NCBI GenBank assembly: GCA_029287915.1
Contig: JARFQE010000030.1
Location: 32,441 to 96,440, forward strand
Length of the DNA: 64,000 nt
Reading direction: 5' to 3'
From: Arenicellales bacterium
GTDB taxonomy: Bacteria; Pseudomonadota; Gammaproteobacteria; BMS3Bbin11
Below the pieces are notes generated by a model. That model did not search any database, had not been told where the DNA came from, and saw only the letters and a list, made by a program, of their open reading frames with translations. Positions 8,659-19,192 of this stretch are shown here, one piece after another. The first letter of the stretch is position 1; each line of letters starts with the position of its first letter. The translations under genes and the position numbers were made by a program.

Positions 8659-8901
8659 TCATGTTATTTGATAACAAATGCGTTGTAGGCTAATTACAAT
8701 CCAAAAAACATGCATCCCACATAAAACTGTTGCTATGCAGATCATAAGCTGGTGATCATATCTTCCATATAAACCCGTATATTGGCGTATAGTTGACCAG
8801 TGAGAATAGCTGTACCCTGTCCATTATTAAATAAACTGGTAGCGAGTAACCATATTTAAGGCTAACGTTTGCATGACTACTGAGAACGACTTTATATCCT
8901 C

Positions 8902-9270
8902 ATGATTGCTAGAATCGCAGCTGATCTACTTGTTATAGTCCACTTCGCGTTCATCGTATTTGTAGTACTAGGTGGGCTTCTAGCTCTGAAGTGGTGGAAA
9001 GTTTCTTTTCTTCATATCCCCTGTGCGTTGTGGGGAGCACTGATAGAGTTCAGAGGCTGGATATGTCCACTTACCCCGATAGAGCATCATTTACGGGAAG
9101 CAGCAGGAAGCGCAGGTTATACTGGAGGATTCATCAATCATTATATTATGCCGATAATCTACCCCACAGGCTTAACTCGAGAAATGCAGCTCTCACTAGG
9201 CATCACAGTCCTAGTAATCAATCTGTGTGTTTATGGCCTTGTGCTAGTCAATCGGGCACATAAAAAATAG
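8902..9270 (+). CDS. DUF2784 family membrane protein
   Basis: 122 residues with about three transmembrane helices. LADLLVIVHFAFIVFVVLGGLL-like N-terminus, the WGALIEFRGWICPLTPIEHHLRE signature centre and a GGFINHYIMPIIYP segment are diagnostic of DUF2784. The family is small, bacterial and uncharacterised. The next gene starts only 4 bases after its stop, so the two are probably translated from one transcript. The 243-base spacer upstream shows nothing recognisable. Confidence 0.85.
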   Translation: MIARIAADLLVIVHFAFIVFVVLGGLLALKWWKVSFLHIPCALWGALIEFRGWICPLTPIEHHLREAAGSAGYTGGFINHYIMPIIYPTGLTREMQLSLGITVLVINLCVYGLVLVNRAHKK

Positions 9271-9274
9271 AAAT

Positions 9275-10375
9275 ATGAGCGGCCAGCCATGCTCAAGCGC
9301 CACAACAGTATTTTCAATAACCATCATGCTGGTGATTATGGGGGCATGTACGAGCTCGCTAGAAACCACTCCGTCAAACAGCATCTCCCAGAAAACGAAT
9401 AACCTGCAGCCTGTAACGGAAACATCGGTAAATAAAACCAGCAGCGCTCAGAGTAGCGGGGATTTAATCATATTCAAGGGTATCTGTGATGGATCCGCCG
9501 CTGTTAAGCTCGCGGGTGAGACGATACTGGTGGCGTATGACGAAGAAAACACACTGTTCGCATTCGCAATGTCAGGGGGATTACCGACTGCTAGCATTGA
9601 CCTTACTACAATGCTGAAGCTAGATACTTCTGATGAAATGGACATAGAAGCAGCCACTGTTGCCGGCGATCGCATTTGGTGGATTGGCTCTCATAGCCTG
9701 GACAGCAAAGGTGACTATGCAGCGAATCGTCACATGCTTTTTGCAACCAATATTCCATCCCCTGACCTTAGTGATGTAAAGGTCGTCACCAAACCTGTGG
9801 ATATAACCGAAATAGTGCTGAAGTCGCTAACAGAGAAAAAGATATTAACTGCAGGTGCCCGCAACCGGTTTGCAAAAAATGGTGGCATCAATATTGAAGG
9901 ACTCGCTGCAAGCGCAGATGGAGGATTACATGTGGGTTTTAGATCACCACTATCCGGGTTAACAGGTACATCTGGAAATGCATTAGTAGTTAGTCTGTTG
10001 CCGACAGGGGGCATGTTTGAGGTACAGAAGGTAAGTCAGCTCGATCTGGGCGACCGTGGTATCCGTGATATTATTAATAACGGCTCTGGATTCATGATTA
10101 TCGCGGGACCAGTATCGTCGGGTGGTGAGTTTTCAATCTATGCCTGGAATGGATTCACACCACCACAACAGATAAAGAGACTGGATGAACTGAACGCAGA
10201 AGGGATACTGGACTTTGGCGACCACTGGTTAATCTTAAGTGATGACGGTAAGATGAAACGCATGCTCAATGAAGCAAACGATCGCGACTGGAAGTGCGAC
10301 AGAATACGCAGGAAGAATAGGTATGGTGACACACATCCCGGCGTGTTTTTCCGCGCAAAGTTGATCCAAAAGTAA
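9275..10375 (+). CDS. DUF3616 domain lipoprotein
   Basis: 366 residues. The N-terminal segment ends in IMGAC, a lipobox, so it is likely a lipoprotein. The rest is a beta-rich DUF3616 domain: an EADIE-like MDIEAATV, the WWIGSHS strand, NRHMLFAT and the NIEGLAAS...LHVGFRSPL block are all in order. The family resembles beta-propeller proteins found near phosphatase or esterase genes, but no activity is established. The start has no strong ribosome site and follows the DUF2784 gene by 4 bases, consistent with translational coupling. Confidence 0.82.
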   Translation: MSGQPCSSATTVFSITIMLVIMGACTSSLETTPSNSISQKTNNLQPVTETSVNKTSSAQSSGDLIIFKGICDGSAAVKLAGETILVAYDEENTLFAFAMSGGLPTASIDLTTMLKLDTSDEMDIEAATVAGDRIWWIGSHSLDSKGDYAANRHMLFATNIPSPDLSDVKVVTKPVDITEIVLKSLTEKKILTAGARNRFAKNGGINIEGLAASADGGLHVGFRSPLSGLTGTSGNALVVSLLPTGGMFEVQKVSQLDLGDRGIRDIINNGSGFMIIAGPVSSGGEFSIYAWNGFTPPQQIKRLDELNAEGILDFGDHWLILSDDGKMKRMLNEANDRDWKCDRIRRKNRYGDTHPGVFFRAKLIQK

Positions 10376-10509
10376 CAGCTACAAGCGCTATAAAATCCAC
10401 TGGTTCTTCATTGCAGCATAGCGACGCATATCGTGCTACACGCCGCACGAGAAATATCATAATATCCTCATACTCTCACAATGCATCACTGGTTTAGCGG
10501 AGTACTACC

Positions 10510-10938
10510 ATGAAAAATTCTCAGTTCTTTTTACTATTAGCCTGTATTTTCTTGTCGCCCGGCGCCTTTGCAAGCGACAACGAAAATGATGGTGAAGAAT
10601 TATACAAAACTCACTGCTCATCCTGTCACGGTGTCGCAGGTGGTATGGATATGAGCAAAAGAATTGCGCCACCCATTGCTGCAGTCAGAATGCATTATAT
10701 CGGGCCTTATCCGGACAAGGCTGCATTTGTATCAGCAATAGTAAACTGGGTTGAAAAACAGGATGCTAGAAAAAGTTTAATGCCCGGAGCAATTCGCAGA
10801 TTCAACATCATGCCTCCAGTTAAAGTTGCACGAGAAGATGCTGAAAAAATTGCTGCCTATATTCATGAGGGTAATATAGAGAAGCCAGCCGGCTTTGATG
10901 AACATGTTGAGGAGAGGCACGGTAAATATCGCAGGTAA
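10510..10938 (+). CDS. periplasmic c-type cytochrome, single heme
   Basis: 142 residues. A cleavable signal peptide ends near AFA-S (about residue 22). One heme-binding CSSCH motif lies about residue 36, and a likely axial Met is in FNIMPP, giving a class I mono-heme cytochrome. The tail after YIHEGNIEKP is charged. It has its own ATG with a modest purine-rich site upstream and no co-oriented close neighbour, so its redox partners are not indicated by context. Confidence 0.85.
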   Translation: MKNSQFFLLLACIFLSPGAFASDNENDGEELYKTHCSSCHGVAGGMDMSKRIAPPIAAVRMHYIGPYPDKAAFVSAIVNWVEKQDARKSLMPGAIRRFNIMPPVKVAREDAEKIAAYIHEGNIEKPAGFDEHVEERHGKYRR

Positions 10939-11017
10939 TCAAACAAATTACACAATTGATCAACACTACGGAATAAAAAACTAGTGCTGATCACTGTATT
11001 TATTGAACAGTATTCAA

Positions 11018-12493
11018 TTATTTAGTGCGAAGGAACGATCCCAGAATACCACGCAGGAATTTTCCTCCTTCTCTACCGAGGCTTGTACCTATAGAGCGAG
11101 CTGCACTTTTTATCATGGCCTCAGACCAGCTCTGACGAGTCGAGGAACGTTTTTTCGAAGTGCTCGTTTTCTGATCCTTTTCCCTTGCGGCTTCCTGTGC
11201 AACTTTTAGCGCACGCCTTTTTAGCATTTCATAGGCAGACTCCCTGTCGACAGCTTCATCATATTTGCCATTGAATGGCGAACGCTTGATCAGCTCTTTT
11301 CGCTCATTTGCCGATATGGGGCCCATTTGTGATTCTGGCGGACGTATAAGAACCTTTTCAACAATCGTCGGGCTACCTTTCGCATCAAGCGTTGAGACTA
11401 GTGCTTCACCGATTCCAAGTTCAGTTATAACCTGTCTGGTATCCAGTTGCGGATTTGGTCTGAAGTTATCAGCAACGGCTTTGATCGCCTTCCGGTCTTT
11501 CGGTGTAAAGGCCCGTAATGCATGTTGAATACGCAATCCAAGTTGACCGAGCACGTCTTCAGGGATATCCAGGGGACTTTGTGAGATGAAATAGATACCA
11601 ACTCCTTTAGAGCGAATCAGGCGCACAACCTGTTCTACTTTATCCAGCAAAGGCCTGGGCGCCTGATCAAAAAGCAGGTGTGCTTCATCAAAAAAGAACA
11701 CCAGCTTCGGGCGATCGGCATCACCAACCTCTGGTAATTCTTCAAACAGCTCAGATAATAACCATAGTAGGAAGGTTGCGTAGAGCCTTGGTGAGTTTGA
11801 TATCAATTTTGTCACATCCATGATACTGATTACGCCATTGCCCGAAAAATCAGTTTTCATTAAGTCTTCAATATCGGCAGCAGGTTCGCCAAAAAAATAC
11901 TCTGCACGCTGTTCTTCAAGTACCAGCAGGCGTCTCTGTATTGCTCCAATACTGGCGTTTGACAGGTTGCCATACTCGGACTTAAGTTCCTTTGCATTGT
12001 TACCCATCCATGTCAGCATGGATCGCAGGTCTTTGAGGTCGAGAACCAGCCACTCGTTATCATCAGCGATACGAAAGGCGCTATAGAGGATGCCCGTCTG
12101 GGTATCGTTCAACTCCAGCAAGCTAGATAAGAGCAATGGCCCAAGTTCAGAGATGGTGGTTCGGAAGGGATGCCCCTGATCACCAAATAAATCCCAGAAT
12201 ACAGTCGGATACTGGCGCGCCTGATAGTCTGTAATTTTTATCTTGTTCACACGCTCATCTATTTTAGCGTGTGGCTTTGCGGGCTTGGACAGCCCTGAGA
12301 GATCGCCTTTGACATCGGCCATAAATACCGGTACACCAAGCCTGGAAAAGCCTTCCGCAAGTATCTGCAATGTGACCGTTTTGCCCGTGCCGGTTGCACC
12401 CGCGATGAGGCCATGGCGGTTCGCCATGGCCGCATTCATGATTACCTGGCCTTTTTCATTGCCACCGAGAAGCAGCCCGTTATTATTAATCAT
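11018..12493 (-). CDS. yjgR: HerA-like ATPase of the DUF853/YjgR family
   Basis: 491 residues. Walker A GATGTGKT sits about residue 32, Walker [12 protein letters not shown] about residue 270, with the [17 protein letters not shown] segment and a C-terminal basic region rich in Lys, Arg and Ser. The arrangement matches YjgR/DUF853 proteins, a HerA/FtsK-related branch of P-loop ATPases without a known process. It is cytoplasmic and monocistronic here, convergent with the cytochrome gene. ATG start. Confidence 0.88.
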   Translation of the reverse strand: MINNNGLLLGGNEKGQVIMNAAMANRHGLIAGATGTGKTVTLQILAEGFSRLGVPVFMADVKGDLSGLSKPAKPHAKIDERVNKIKITDYQARQYPTVFWDLFGDQGHPFRTTISELGPLLLSSLLELNDTQTGILYSAFRIADDNEWLVLDLKDLRSMLTWMGNNAKELKSEYGNLSNASIGAIQRRLLVLEEQRAEYFFGEPAADIEDLMKTDFSGNGVISIMDVTKLISNSPRLYATFLLWLLSELFEELPEVGDADRPKLVFFFDEAHLLFDQAPRPLLDKVEQVVRLIRSKGVGIYFISQSPLDIPEDVLGQLGLRIQHALRAFTPKDRKAIKAVADNFRPNPQLDTRQVITELGIGEALVSTLDAKGSPTIVEKVLIRPPESQMGPISANERKELIKRSPFNGKYDEAVDRESAYEMLKRRALKVAQEAAREKDQKTSTSKKRSSTRQSWSEAMIKSAARSIGTSLGREGGKFLRGILGSFLRTK

Positions 12494-12662
12494 GTATTGA
12501 CCTTGTAAGCGTTATGTTGATAGCAAAATTAACAGTGCTATGATTCTGTAATAGAAGATTAAGCAGGAAGCAAGTGGCAGAATATCATTAAAACCTGTTG
12601 ATGCAATAGATATCGATTAAGACTACAGTTGGATTAATCAGGATTGTGTCTCGTGGAGCAAA

Positions 12663-12848
12663 GCCAATGCGATCCAAATAAAATCACTCGCAACTTTATT
12701 CTTCATATTAGTGGCTCAAAGTGTAAGCGCTGCAGAGCCATCGGGTGATTTAACGCAGAGGCTTGCCAACGATAAAAATCCACAAGGCAACAAAACAATT
12801 ATCGATAGTTCATCCAGCACCTGCAGCGTTTTAACTTGTCAGTCTTGA
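12663..12848 (+). pseudogene. remnant or unusual-start gene for a small exported peptide
   Basis: A frame open from 12621 to the stop 12846-12848 encodes IQIKSLATLFFILVAQSVSA followed by about 35 polar residues ending in CSVLTCQS. It reads like a signal peptide with an Ala-x-Ala cleavage site and a short secreted chain. No ATG, GTG or TTG precedes the signal sequence in frame. An ATG at 12667 (MRSK) is out of frame by one base and hits TAA at once, so a one-base deletion would explain it. The rest of the 12494-12863 spacer shows nothing else. Confidence 0.35.
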
Positions 12849-12863
12849 TATGTCCCAGATCAT

Positions 12864-12898
12864 AAAAAAGCCCCGCCATATGCAGGCGGGGCTTTTTA
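12864..12898 (-). terminator. strong intrinsic terminator after groEL (bidirectional sequence)
   Basis: GCCCCGCC (12870-12877), a 7-base loop, GGCGGGGC (12885-12892), flanked by A-runs on the left and T-runs on the right, so it would work on either strand. It lies 44 bases past the groEL stop on the minus strand and is the natural end of the groESL transcript. Confidence 0.92.
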
Positions 12899-12941
12899 TT
12901 TTTACCTGAAAATTACAGGTACGGGAATAGTAAGTGCGGCC

Positions 12942-14606
<1,665 letters not shown>

Positions 14607-14633
14607 CTAAATATTCTTTTGTTAAGTAATCGT

Positions 14634-14921
14634 TTATTCGACGACTGCCATGATGTCATCTTCACGCATGACCAGCAGCTCTTCACCATCGACTTTGACT
14701 TCGGTGCCGGAATATTTACCGAACAAAACCTTATCACCGGGCTTGACATCAAGTGGACGAACATCGCCGCTTTCAGTGATTTTGCCGTTGCCAACAGAGA
14801 TGACTTCACCTTCCATCGGCTTTTCAGTTGCTGAATCAGGCAGCACAATGCCACCGGATGTGGTCCTTTCCTCGTCCAGTCGGCGAACGACTACACGGTC
14901 ATGTAGGGGACGAATACTCAT
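14634..14921 (-). CDS. groES: 10-kDa co-chaperonin GroES
   Basis: 95 residues. It forms the heptameric lid for Gro[23 protein letters not shown] at the start, the mobile loop around [15 protein letters not shown], and the closing [20 protein letters not shown] are all typical. It is the first gene of the groES-groEL operon, 48 bases downstream of the CIRCE element. Confidence 0.99.
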   Translation of the reverse strand: MSIRPLHDRVVVRRLDEERTTSGGIVLPDSATEKPMEGEVISVGNGKITESGDVRPLDVKPGDKVLFGKYSGTEVKVDGEELLVMREDDIMAVVE

Positions 14922-14969
14922 CGTTTACAATCTCCAATATTAAGAAAAATTAAATACTTCAGTGCAAAA

Positions 14970-14996
14970 TTAGCACTCTCCAAGGATGAGTGCTAA
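14970..14996. promoter_or_regulatory. CIRCE operator (HrcA binding site)
   Basis: TTAGCACTC-N9-GAGTGCTAA, a perfect match to the CIRCE inverted repeat. It overlaps the start region just downstream of the groES -10 box, as expected for repression by HrcA, which is released on heat shock. hrcA itself is not in this window. Confidence 0.97.
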
Positions 14997-15023
14997 TGAT
15001 AAGCATGAACCGAAGCATGTCAA
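14996..15023 (-). promoter_or_regulatory. sigma70 promoter of groES-groEL
   Basis: On the minus strand, TTGACA (15023-15018) and TATCAT (15001-14996) are separated by 16 bases. The -35 is perfect and the -10 has four of six consensus bases. Its position directly next to CIRCE supports the call. Confidence 0.8.
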
Positions 15024-15107
15024 GTTGCTTGATAAATAAGGTTGGCAGACTGAATTTCAAGGGGGAGTTAATCTTCACTGAAGACTACATTGAACTAGAC
15101 ACTTCAG

Positions 15108-15569
15108 TTACTTATTTATTCGGCGGTATTCACCTTCAATTGTTGTTATCTCTATACTTTTATCATGATCATGGGGTCCCTGCCCGGGCTTGCCTGGAGT
15201 GCCTGGGACGATGAAGAACCGTTTCAGCATATTGAGCGCGAACCAGCGACGCAGCGGCGGGATAAGTAGCAAAAAACCCAGGGCATCAGTGATGAAACCG
15301 GGTGTAAGCAGCAGTACACCACTGATAAGCAGAGTCAGTCCTTCTATCATCTCCATTGCCGGTATTTCGCCACGTGCAGCAGTTTGGTTCAATCGGCTAT
15401 AAACACCGATTCCCTGATAGCGAACAAGGCTGGCACCGATGATAGCTGTGCTAATAATTGCCAGGACTGTCCAGCCTGCCCCAATGACTGATCCAATATC
15501 AATCATTAGCCAGATTTCAATTATTGGCACCAGTATGAATAGTAACAGCGCGAAGGGAAGGCCCCTCAT
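15108..15569 (-). CDS. fxsA: FxsA family membrane protein
   Basis: 153 residues with three to four hydrophobic helices. The N-terminal LPFALLLFILVPIIEIWLMI, the IGASLVRYQG segment and LTLLISGVLLLTPGFITDALGFLLLIPPLR match FxsA, an inner-membrane protein first known for affecting phage T7 exclusion by the F plasmid; its normal role is unclear. Its ATG overlaps the stop of the upstream hydrolase gene by 4 bases, so the pair is an operon. Proximity to groESL is common in related bacteria. Confidence 0.93.
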   Translation of the reverse strand: MRGLPFALLLFILVPIIEIWLMIDIGSVIGAGWTVLAIISTAIIGASLVRYQGIGVYSRLNQTAARGEIPAMEMIEGLTLLISGVLLLTPGFITDALGFLLLIPPLRRWFALNMLKRFFIVPGTPGKPGQGPHDHDKSIEITTIEGEYRRINK

Positions 15570-16351
15570 CTGTCAATCTCCTGCCAAATGCGGTCGATGT
15601 GATCATTGATTTGAGGTATGTGATCCGTCAATCGATGATCACCATTTGGTATCCTTTCGAATACGAGTTTAGGTATCTTTGCATGTCGTATAAAGTTCTC
15701 CGTATTACTTATTGGTATAATGGGGTCATTATCGCCATGTACAATATGTACTGGAATATTGAGTTCTATCCCCGAATTAATCACATCGTACGGCTTAGCA
15801 TCATCAATAATGTCAAATCTCAGTGAGTATGGTTCCCCGTCATAGGCATCAGGAAAACTCATGTAGGTTTCGGCTTGCCAGTGTTTCAGGACCGGCTCAG
15901 GTAAAGTGGACAGGTTATTCTGCACGAAATTGAACGCTGGTGCGATCAGCATCATGCCAGCTACAGATTGCTTGCGACGCAGAGCGCCAAGCAGGCTAAT
16001 CCAGCAGCCCATACTGGAGCCATGCAGAATCAAAGGCCGTTCAGGGATTGAATCGAATACAAGTAACAGGTCTGACAATCCTGATGAAATGAGCTGTTCT
16101 TTCAACTCTCCATCCGACAGGCCGTGACCACGTATATCAAAGCGTAGCCATGACCTCTCCCTGGCTATAGCATGCTGTGCGATTTGCAGTGCTTTTTCAC
16201 CGTTACTATGGGAACGGAAACCATGTAGATAGATGCCAACCGGACCATTGCCGGTATCGTAGAAATGGCCACGAATCTTTTCTCCCGATGGTTGGCTTAA
16301 ACAGAATTCTTTCTCACCGGGGAGAATTACAGGGTCGATAGGTTCAGGCAT
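15566..16351 (-). CDS. alpha/beta hydrolase
   Basis: 261 residues from the ATG at 16351 (MPEPIDPV); the ORF track uses a TTG six codons earlier that has no support. Core motifs: YLHGFRSH oxyanion loop, nucleophile elbow GSSMGCW, acid in HGDNDPIIP, and a final His in PNGDHRLTDH. This is a cytoplasmic serine hydrolase like YqiA- or aminopeptidase-type proteins, but the substrate is not predictable. It is co-transcribed with fxsA (4-base overlap). Its leader holds a terminator-like hairpin 24 bases before the ATG. Confidence 0.85.
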   Translation of the reverse strand: MPEPIDPVILPGEKEFCLSQPSGEKIRGHFYDTGNGPVGIYLHGFRSHSNGEKALQIAQHAIARERSWLRFDIRGHGLSDGELKEQLISSGLSDLLLVFDSIPERPLILHGSSMGCWISLLGALRRKQSVAGMMLIAPAFNFVQNNLSTLPEPVLKHWQAETYMSFPDAYDGEPYSLRFDIIDDAKPYDVINSGIELNIPVHIVHGDNDPIIPISNTENFIRHAKIPKLVFERIPNGDHRLTDHIPQINDHIDRIWQEIDR

Positions 16352-16374
16352 GACACAGAATATTTGCAAATAAT

Positions 16375-16427
16375 AAAAAAGCAGGATAAGAATAGCTTAT
16401 CAGATAACAACAATAAACTATCCTGCT
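16375..16427 (-). promoter_or_regulatory. terminator-like hairpin with alternative stem in the hydrolase leader
   Basis: Read on the minus strand, AGCAGGATA (16427-16419), a 30-base loop and TATCCTGCT (16388-16380), with the T-run starting at the stem's last base (six T's, 16380-16375), give a terminator shape. The loop contains GATAAG-N5-CTTATC, which shares bases with the 3' arm and would compete with it. This resembles a transcription attenuator for the hydrolase-fxsA operon. It lies in the spacer shared with divergent cutA, so an operator is an alternative. Confidence 0.4.
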
Positions 16428-16446
16428 GCAATTAACATGGCTTAAT

Positions 16447-16842
16447 ATGTTCGACGAACCGCACAGCAAAGATACAAAAAATTTCGATATGCTTAATAAA
16501 AATGACGAGCAAAAAAATGGAGAGATCATACTGGTGCAGGTCAGTTGCCCGCCGGATCAAGCAGATAGCATCTGTCTCAATTTACTTGAGTCAGGACTGG
16601 CAAGCTGCATCAATGTCATCCCTGTGGTTAAATCCTTCTATCGTTGGAGGGGCAAGCTGCAACAGGACAATGAATCGCTGTTACTGATAAAATGCTCTGC
16701 TGATAGCTACAGTTTGCTTGAGAAACATATCCTGGATATTCATCCTTACGAACTTCCAGAGATCATCATTGTCTCAGTTTCTGGTGGTTTGACTGATTAT
16801 ATAGACTGGGTATTAGACCCGGAAAATAAACACTCAGAGTGA
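16447..16842 (+). CDS. cutA: CutA divalent-cation tolerance protein
   Basis: 131 residues, slightly long because of a polar N-terminal extension; an internal ATG at 16489 would give a family-typical length. The trimeric ferredoxin-like core is clear: ILVQVSCPP, ASCINVIPVVKSFYRWRGKL, LLLIKC and HPYELPEIIIV. CutA homologues affect copper tolerance in some bacteria, though their molecular role is unsettled. It lies 7 bases before dsbD, the same order as cutA-dsbD in enterobacteria. Confidence 0.95.
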   Translation: MFDEPHSKDTKNFDMLNKNDEQKNGEIILVQVSCPPDQADSICLNLLESGLASCINVIPVVKSFYRWRGKLQQDNESLLLIKCSADSYSLLEKHILDIHPYELPEIIIVSVSGGLTDYIDWVLDPENKHSE

Positions 16843-16849
16843 CTATTTA

Positions 16850-19192
16850 ATGAAGAGATCTATATATATGAAGTATCTGCTTCTGGCATTTTTGTTACTG
16901 CCAGCCGTTGTGGCGTGGTCTCAGGAAGACGATTTACTTGATCCAGACAAGGCCTTCGAACTGCAGGAGCCAGTAGTAGCTGCTGACAAGATTACTCTCA
17001 ACTGGAAGATTGCCCCGGGTTATTACCTGTACCAGAATAAATTTTCGTTTGAACTCAGAGAGGGCAGCAGTCGTCTAGATAAGCCGATCATGCCTGATGC
17101 AATACGTATACAGGATGAGTTTTTTGGCGAAGTCGATATATATAAAAAATCTGCCAGCGTTAGCCTGCCCGTAATACGGGCGGGAAATGATGCCGAGAGT
17201 GTGATCCTTAAAGCGGTTTCTCAGGGCTGCAATGAACCTATAGGAGTCTGTTATCCACCAGTAACGAAAGAGCTCAAAATAGAGCTGCCCGCTGTACAGG
17301 CCGCTGTTGCTTCAAATGACAGCAAAGCTGCTGTCTCTTCATCTGCACCCACCACACGTTCCGGCCTGGCATCCTTGCTCGAACCAGGCTCTCCCGATGA
17401 TGAATTTTTACCACCGGATCAGGCTTTCCAGCTTAATGTCAGTTCCGCATCTGCAGATACGGTGAATGTGTCACTGGTTATTGCAGAAGGCTATTATCTG
17501 TACAAAGAGAAATTTGCGTTTGAGAGTGCCACGCCAGGGATCAGCATACAGAAGTATCAATTACCCGAGGGTGATATCAAGGAAGATGAATTTCTTGGTC
17601 GCACCGAGGTTTATCATGTTAATTTTTCTATCGATCTTGCCCTGTCGGGACAGAGTGCAGATGGCAATTTTCAGCTAATAGCCAAATATCAGGGGTGTGC
17701 CGATAAAGGTATTTGCTATCCACCAATTAGTAAAAAAGTCAATCTTGTCCTCGGTAGTGGCGCCAGTACATCCGCCTCTGCGACCACCGTAGAGGATCCA
17801 GAAAAACCAGCAACCGGGAACGTAGCTGCAGGGGTTTCCGATGGCGAAATATCTGAAGAGCAAGGTGTCATTGATATGCTGACCAAGGGCAGTATTGGTA
17901 CTATCATCCTTGGGTTCTTTCTATTTGGTCTAGCGCTGTCACTGACGCCGTGTGTATTCCCAATGATTCCTATCCTATCTGGCATTATAGTCGGTCAGGG
18001 CACGGAGATTTCCCGCGGCAAGGCCTTTATGTTATCGGTGGTGTATGTCGCTGGTATGGCAATTATGTATACCATTGCAGGTATGCTCGCCGGCCTGACA
18101 GGTGAGTTACTGTCATCAGCATTCCAGAACCCCTGGGTACTTGGCGGTTCCGCTGTTGTCTTCGTGTTGCTATCGCTTTCCATGTTTGGATTCTATGATC
18201 TCCAGTTACCTGCTCAGCTGCAGAGCCGGCTGGCGGAAAAATCCAACACGATATCTGGTGGTGCCTATGGCGGTGTATTTGTAATGGGTGCGTTATCAGC
18301 ATTAATTGTCGGGCCATGTGTAGCAGCTCCGCTGTCTGGTGCATTACTGTACATAGGTCAGAGTGGAGACGTTGTGCTGGGGGGAATGGCTTTGTTTGTC
18401 ATGTCGTTGGGCATGGGCGTACCTCTGCTGCTGATTGGCGCCTCTGCAGGAAGTCTGCTGCCAAAGGCCGGTACCTGGATGAATGCAGTAAAAGCGGTGT
18501 TTGGCGTGCTGATGCTGGCAGTTGCCATCTGGTTGCTTGAACGAATACTACCGCCATCCATTACTCTGGTATTATGGTCTGCATTGCTGATAGTTTCCGC
18601 TATTTATATGCGCGCCGTTGACACACTGGCAGATTCAGCTAGCGGGTGGCAACGCTTCTGGAAAGGCACAGGCATACTGGTGATGCTGTATGGCATTGCA
18701 ATATTTATCGGCTCTTTGACAGGCGCTACTAATATCTTTAATCCACTTGAAAAAATCACCGCCTCAGCACAGTACGTTAGCACTAATGCAGGCTCAGGCC
18801 GCACTGAACATGAGCTGAAATTTGAGGAGGTTAAGGGTCTGGCAGAGCTAGATGATGCGATGTCCAGAGCGTCGAGTGAAGGTCGGCCGGTTTTTGTCGA
18901 TTTCTATGCAGACTGGTGCGTGGAATGTGTGCGGATGGAAAATACGACATTCAAATCTGCCGCTGTGTTTGAAGCTTTCGCTGATTATAAACTGCTACGT
19001 CTTGATGTGACGGCGAATGACGAACTAGACAAGGCAGTTTTGAAGAATTTTGGTTTATTCGGGCCACCTGCCTTTCTGTTCTTCGGTCTGGATGGACAGG
19101 AACTCAAACATTTACGGGTAATTGGTTATCAGGACGAAGCAGAGTTCACAGAAACGATTCAGAAGGCAACAAAAATCGTCGGCGCGAAATGA
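16850..19192 (+). CDS. dsbD: thiol:disulfide interchange protein DsbD with two N-terminal alpha domains
   Basis: 780 residues, about 200 more than the usual DsbD. DsbD carries electrons from cytoplasmic thioredoxin to periplasmic disulfide isomerases and cytochrome c maturation. After a signal peptide there are two successive DsbD-alpha (immunoglobulin-like) domains, about 27-148 and 183-302, each with its Cys pair (QGCNEPIGVC, C127/C134; QGCADKGIC, C283/C289) and GYYLY motif. The eight-helix beta domain (about 345-640) has LTPCVFPMIP and VGPCVAAPLSG, and the C-terminal thioredoxin domain has ADWCVEC. The start may be the second Met (MKYLLL). It sits between cutA and a TlpA-like gene whose ATG overlaps the stop by 4 bases. 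Confidence 0.97.
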   Translation: MKRSIYMKYLLLAFLLLPAVVAWSQEDDLLDPDKAFELQEPVVAADKITLNWKIAPGYYLYQNKFSFELREGSSRLDKPIMPDAIRIQDEFFGEVDIYKKSASVSLPVIRAGNDAESVILKAVSQGCNEPIGVCYPPVTKELKIELPAVQAAVASNDSKAAVSSSAPTTRSGLASLLEPGSPDDEFLPPDQAFQLNVSSASADTVNVSLVIAEGYYLYKEKFAFESATPGISIQKYQLPEGDIKEDEFLGRTEVYHVNFSIDLALSGQSADGNFQLIAKYQGCADKGICYPPISKKVNLVLGSGASTSASATTVEDPEKPATGNVAAGVSDGEISEEQGVIDMLTKGSIGTIILGFFLFGLALSLTPCVFPMIPILSGIIVGQGTEISRGKAFMLSVVYVAGMAIMYTIAGMLAGLTGELLSSAFQNPWVLGGSAVVFVLLSLSMFGFYDLQLPAQLQSRLAEKSNTISGGAYGGVFVMGALSALIVGPCVAAPLSGALLYIGQSGDVVLGGMALFVMSLGMGVPLLLIGASAGSLLPKAGTWMNAVKAVFGVLMLAVAIWLLERILPPSITLVLWSALLIVSAIYMRAVDTLADSASGWQRFWKGTGILVMLYGIAIFIGSLTGATNIFNPLEKITASAQYVSTNAGSGRTEHELKFEEVKGLAELDDAMSRASSEGRPVFVDFYADWCVECVRMENTTFKSAAVFEAFADYKLLRLDVTANDELDKAVLKNFGLFGPPAFLFFGLDGQELKHLRVIGYQDEAEFTETIQKATKIVGAK

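Noticed and set aside
11003-11209. Plus-strand ORF opposite the HerA-like gene, and many similar antisense ORFs across the window.
   Set aside because: They lie in shadow frames of clear genes with no ribosome site or family match.
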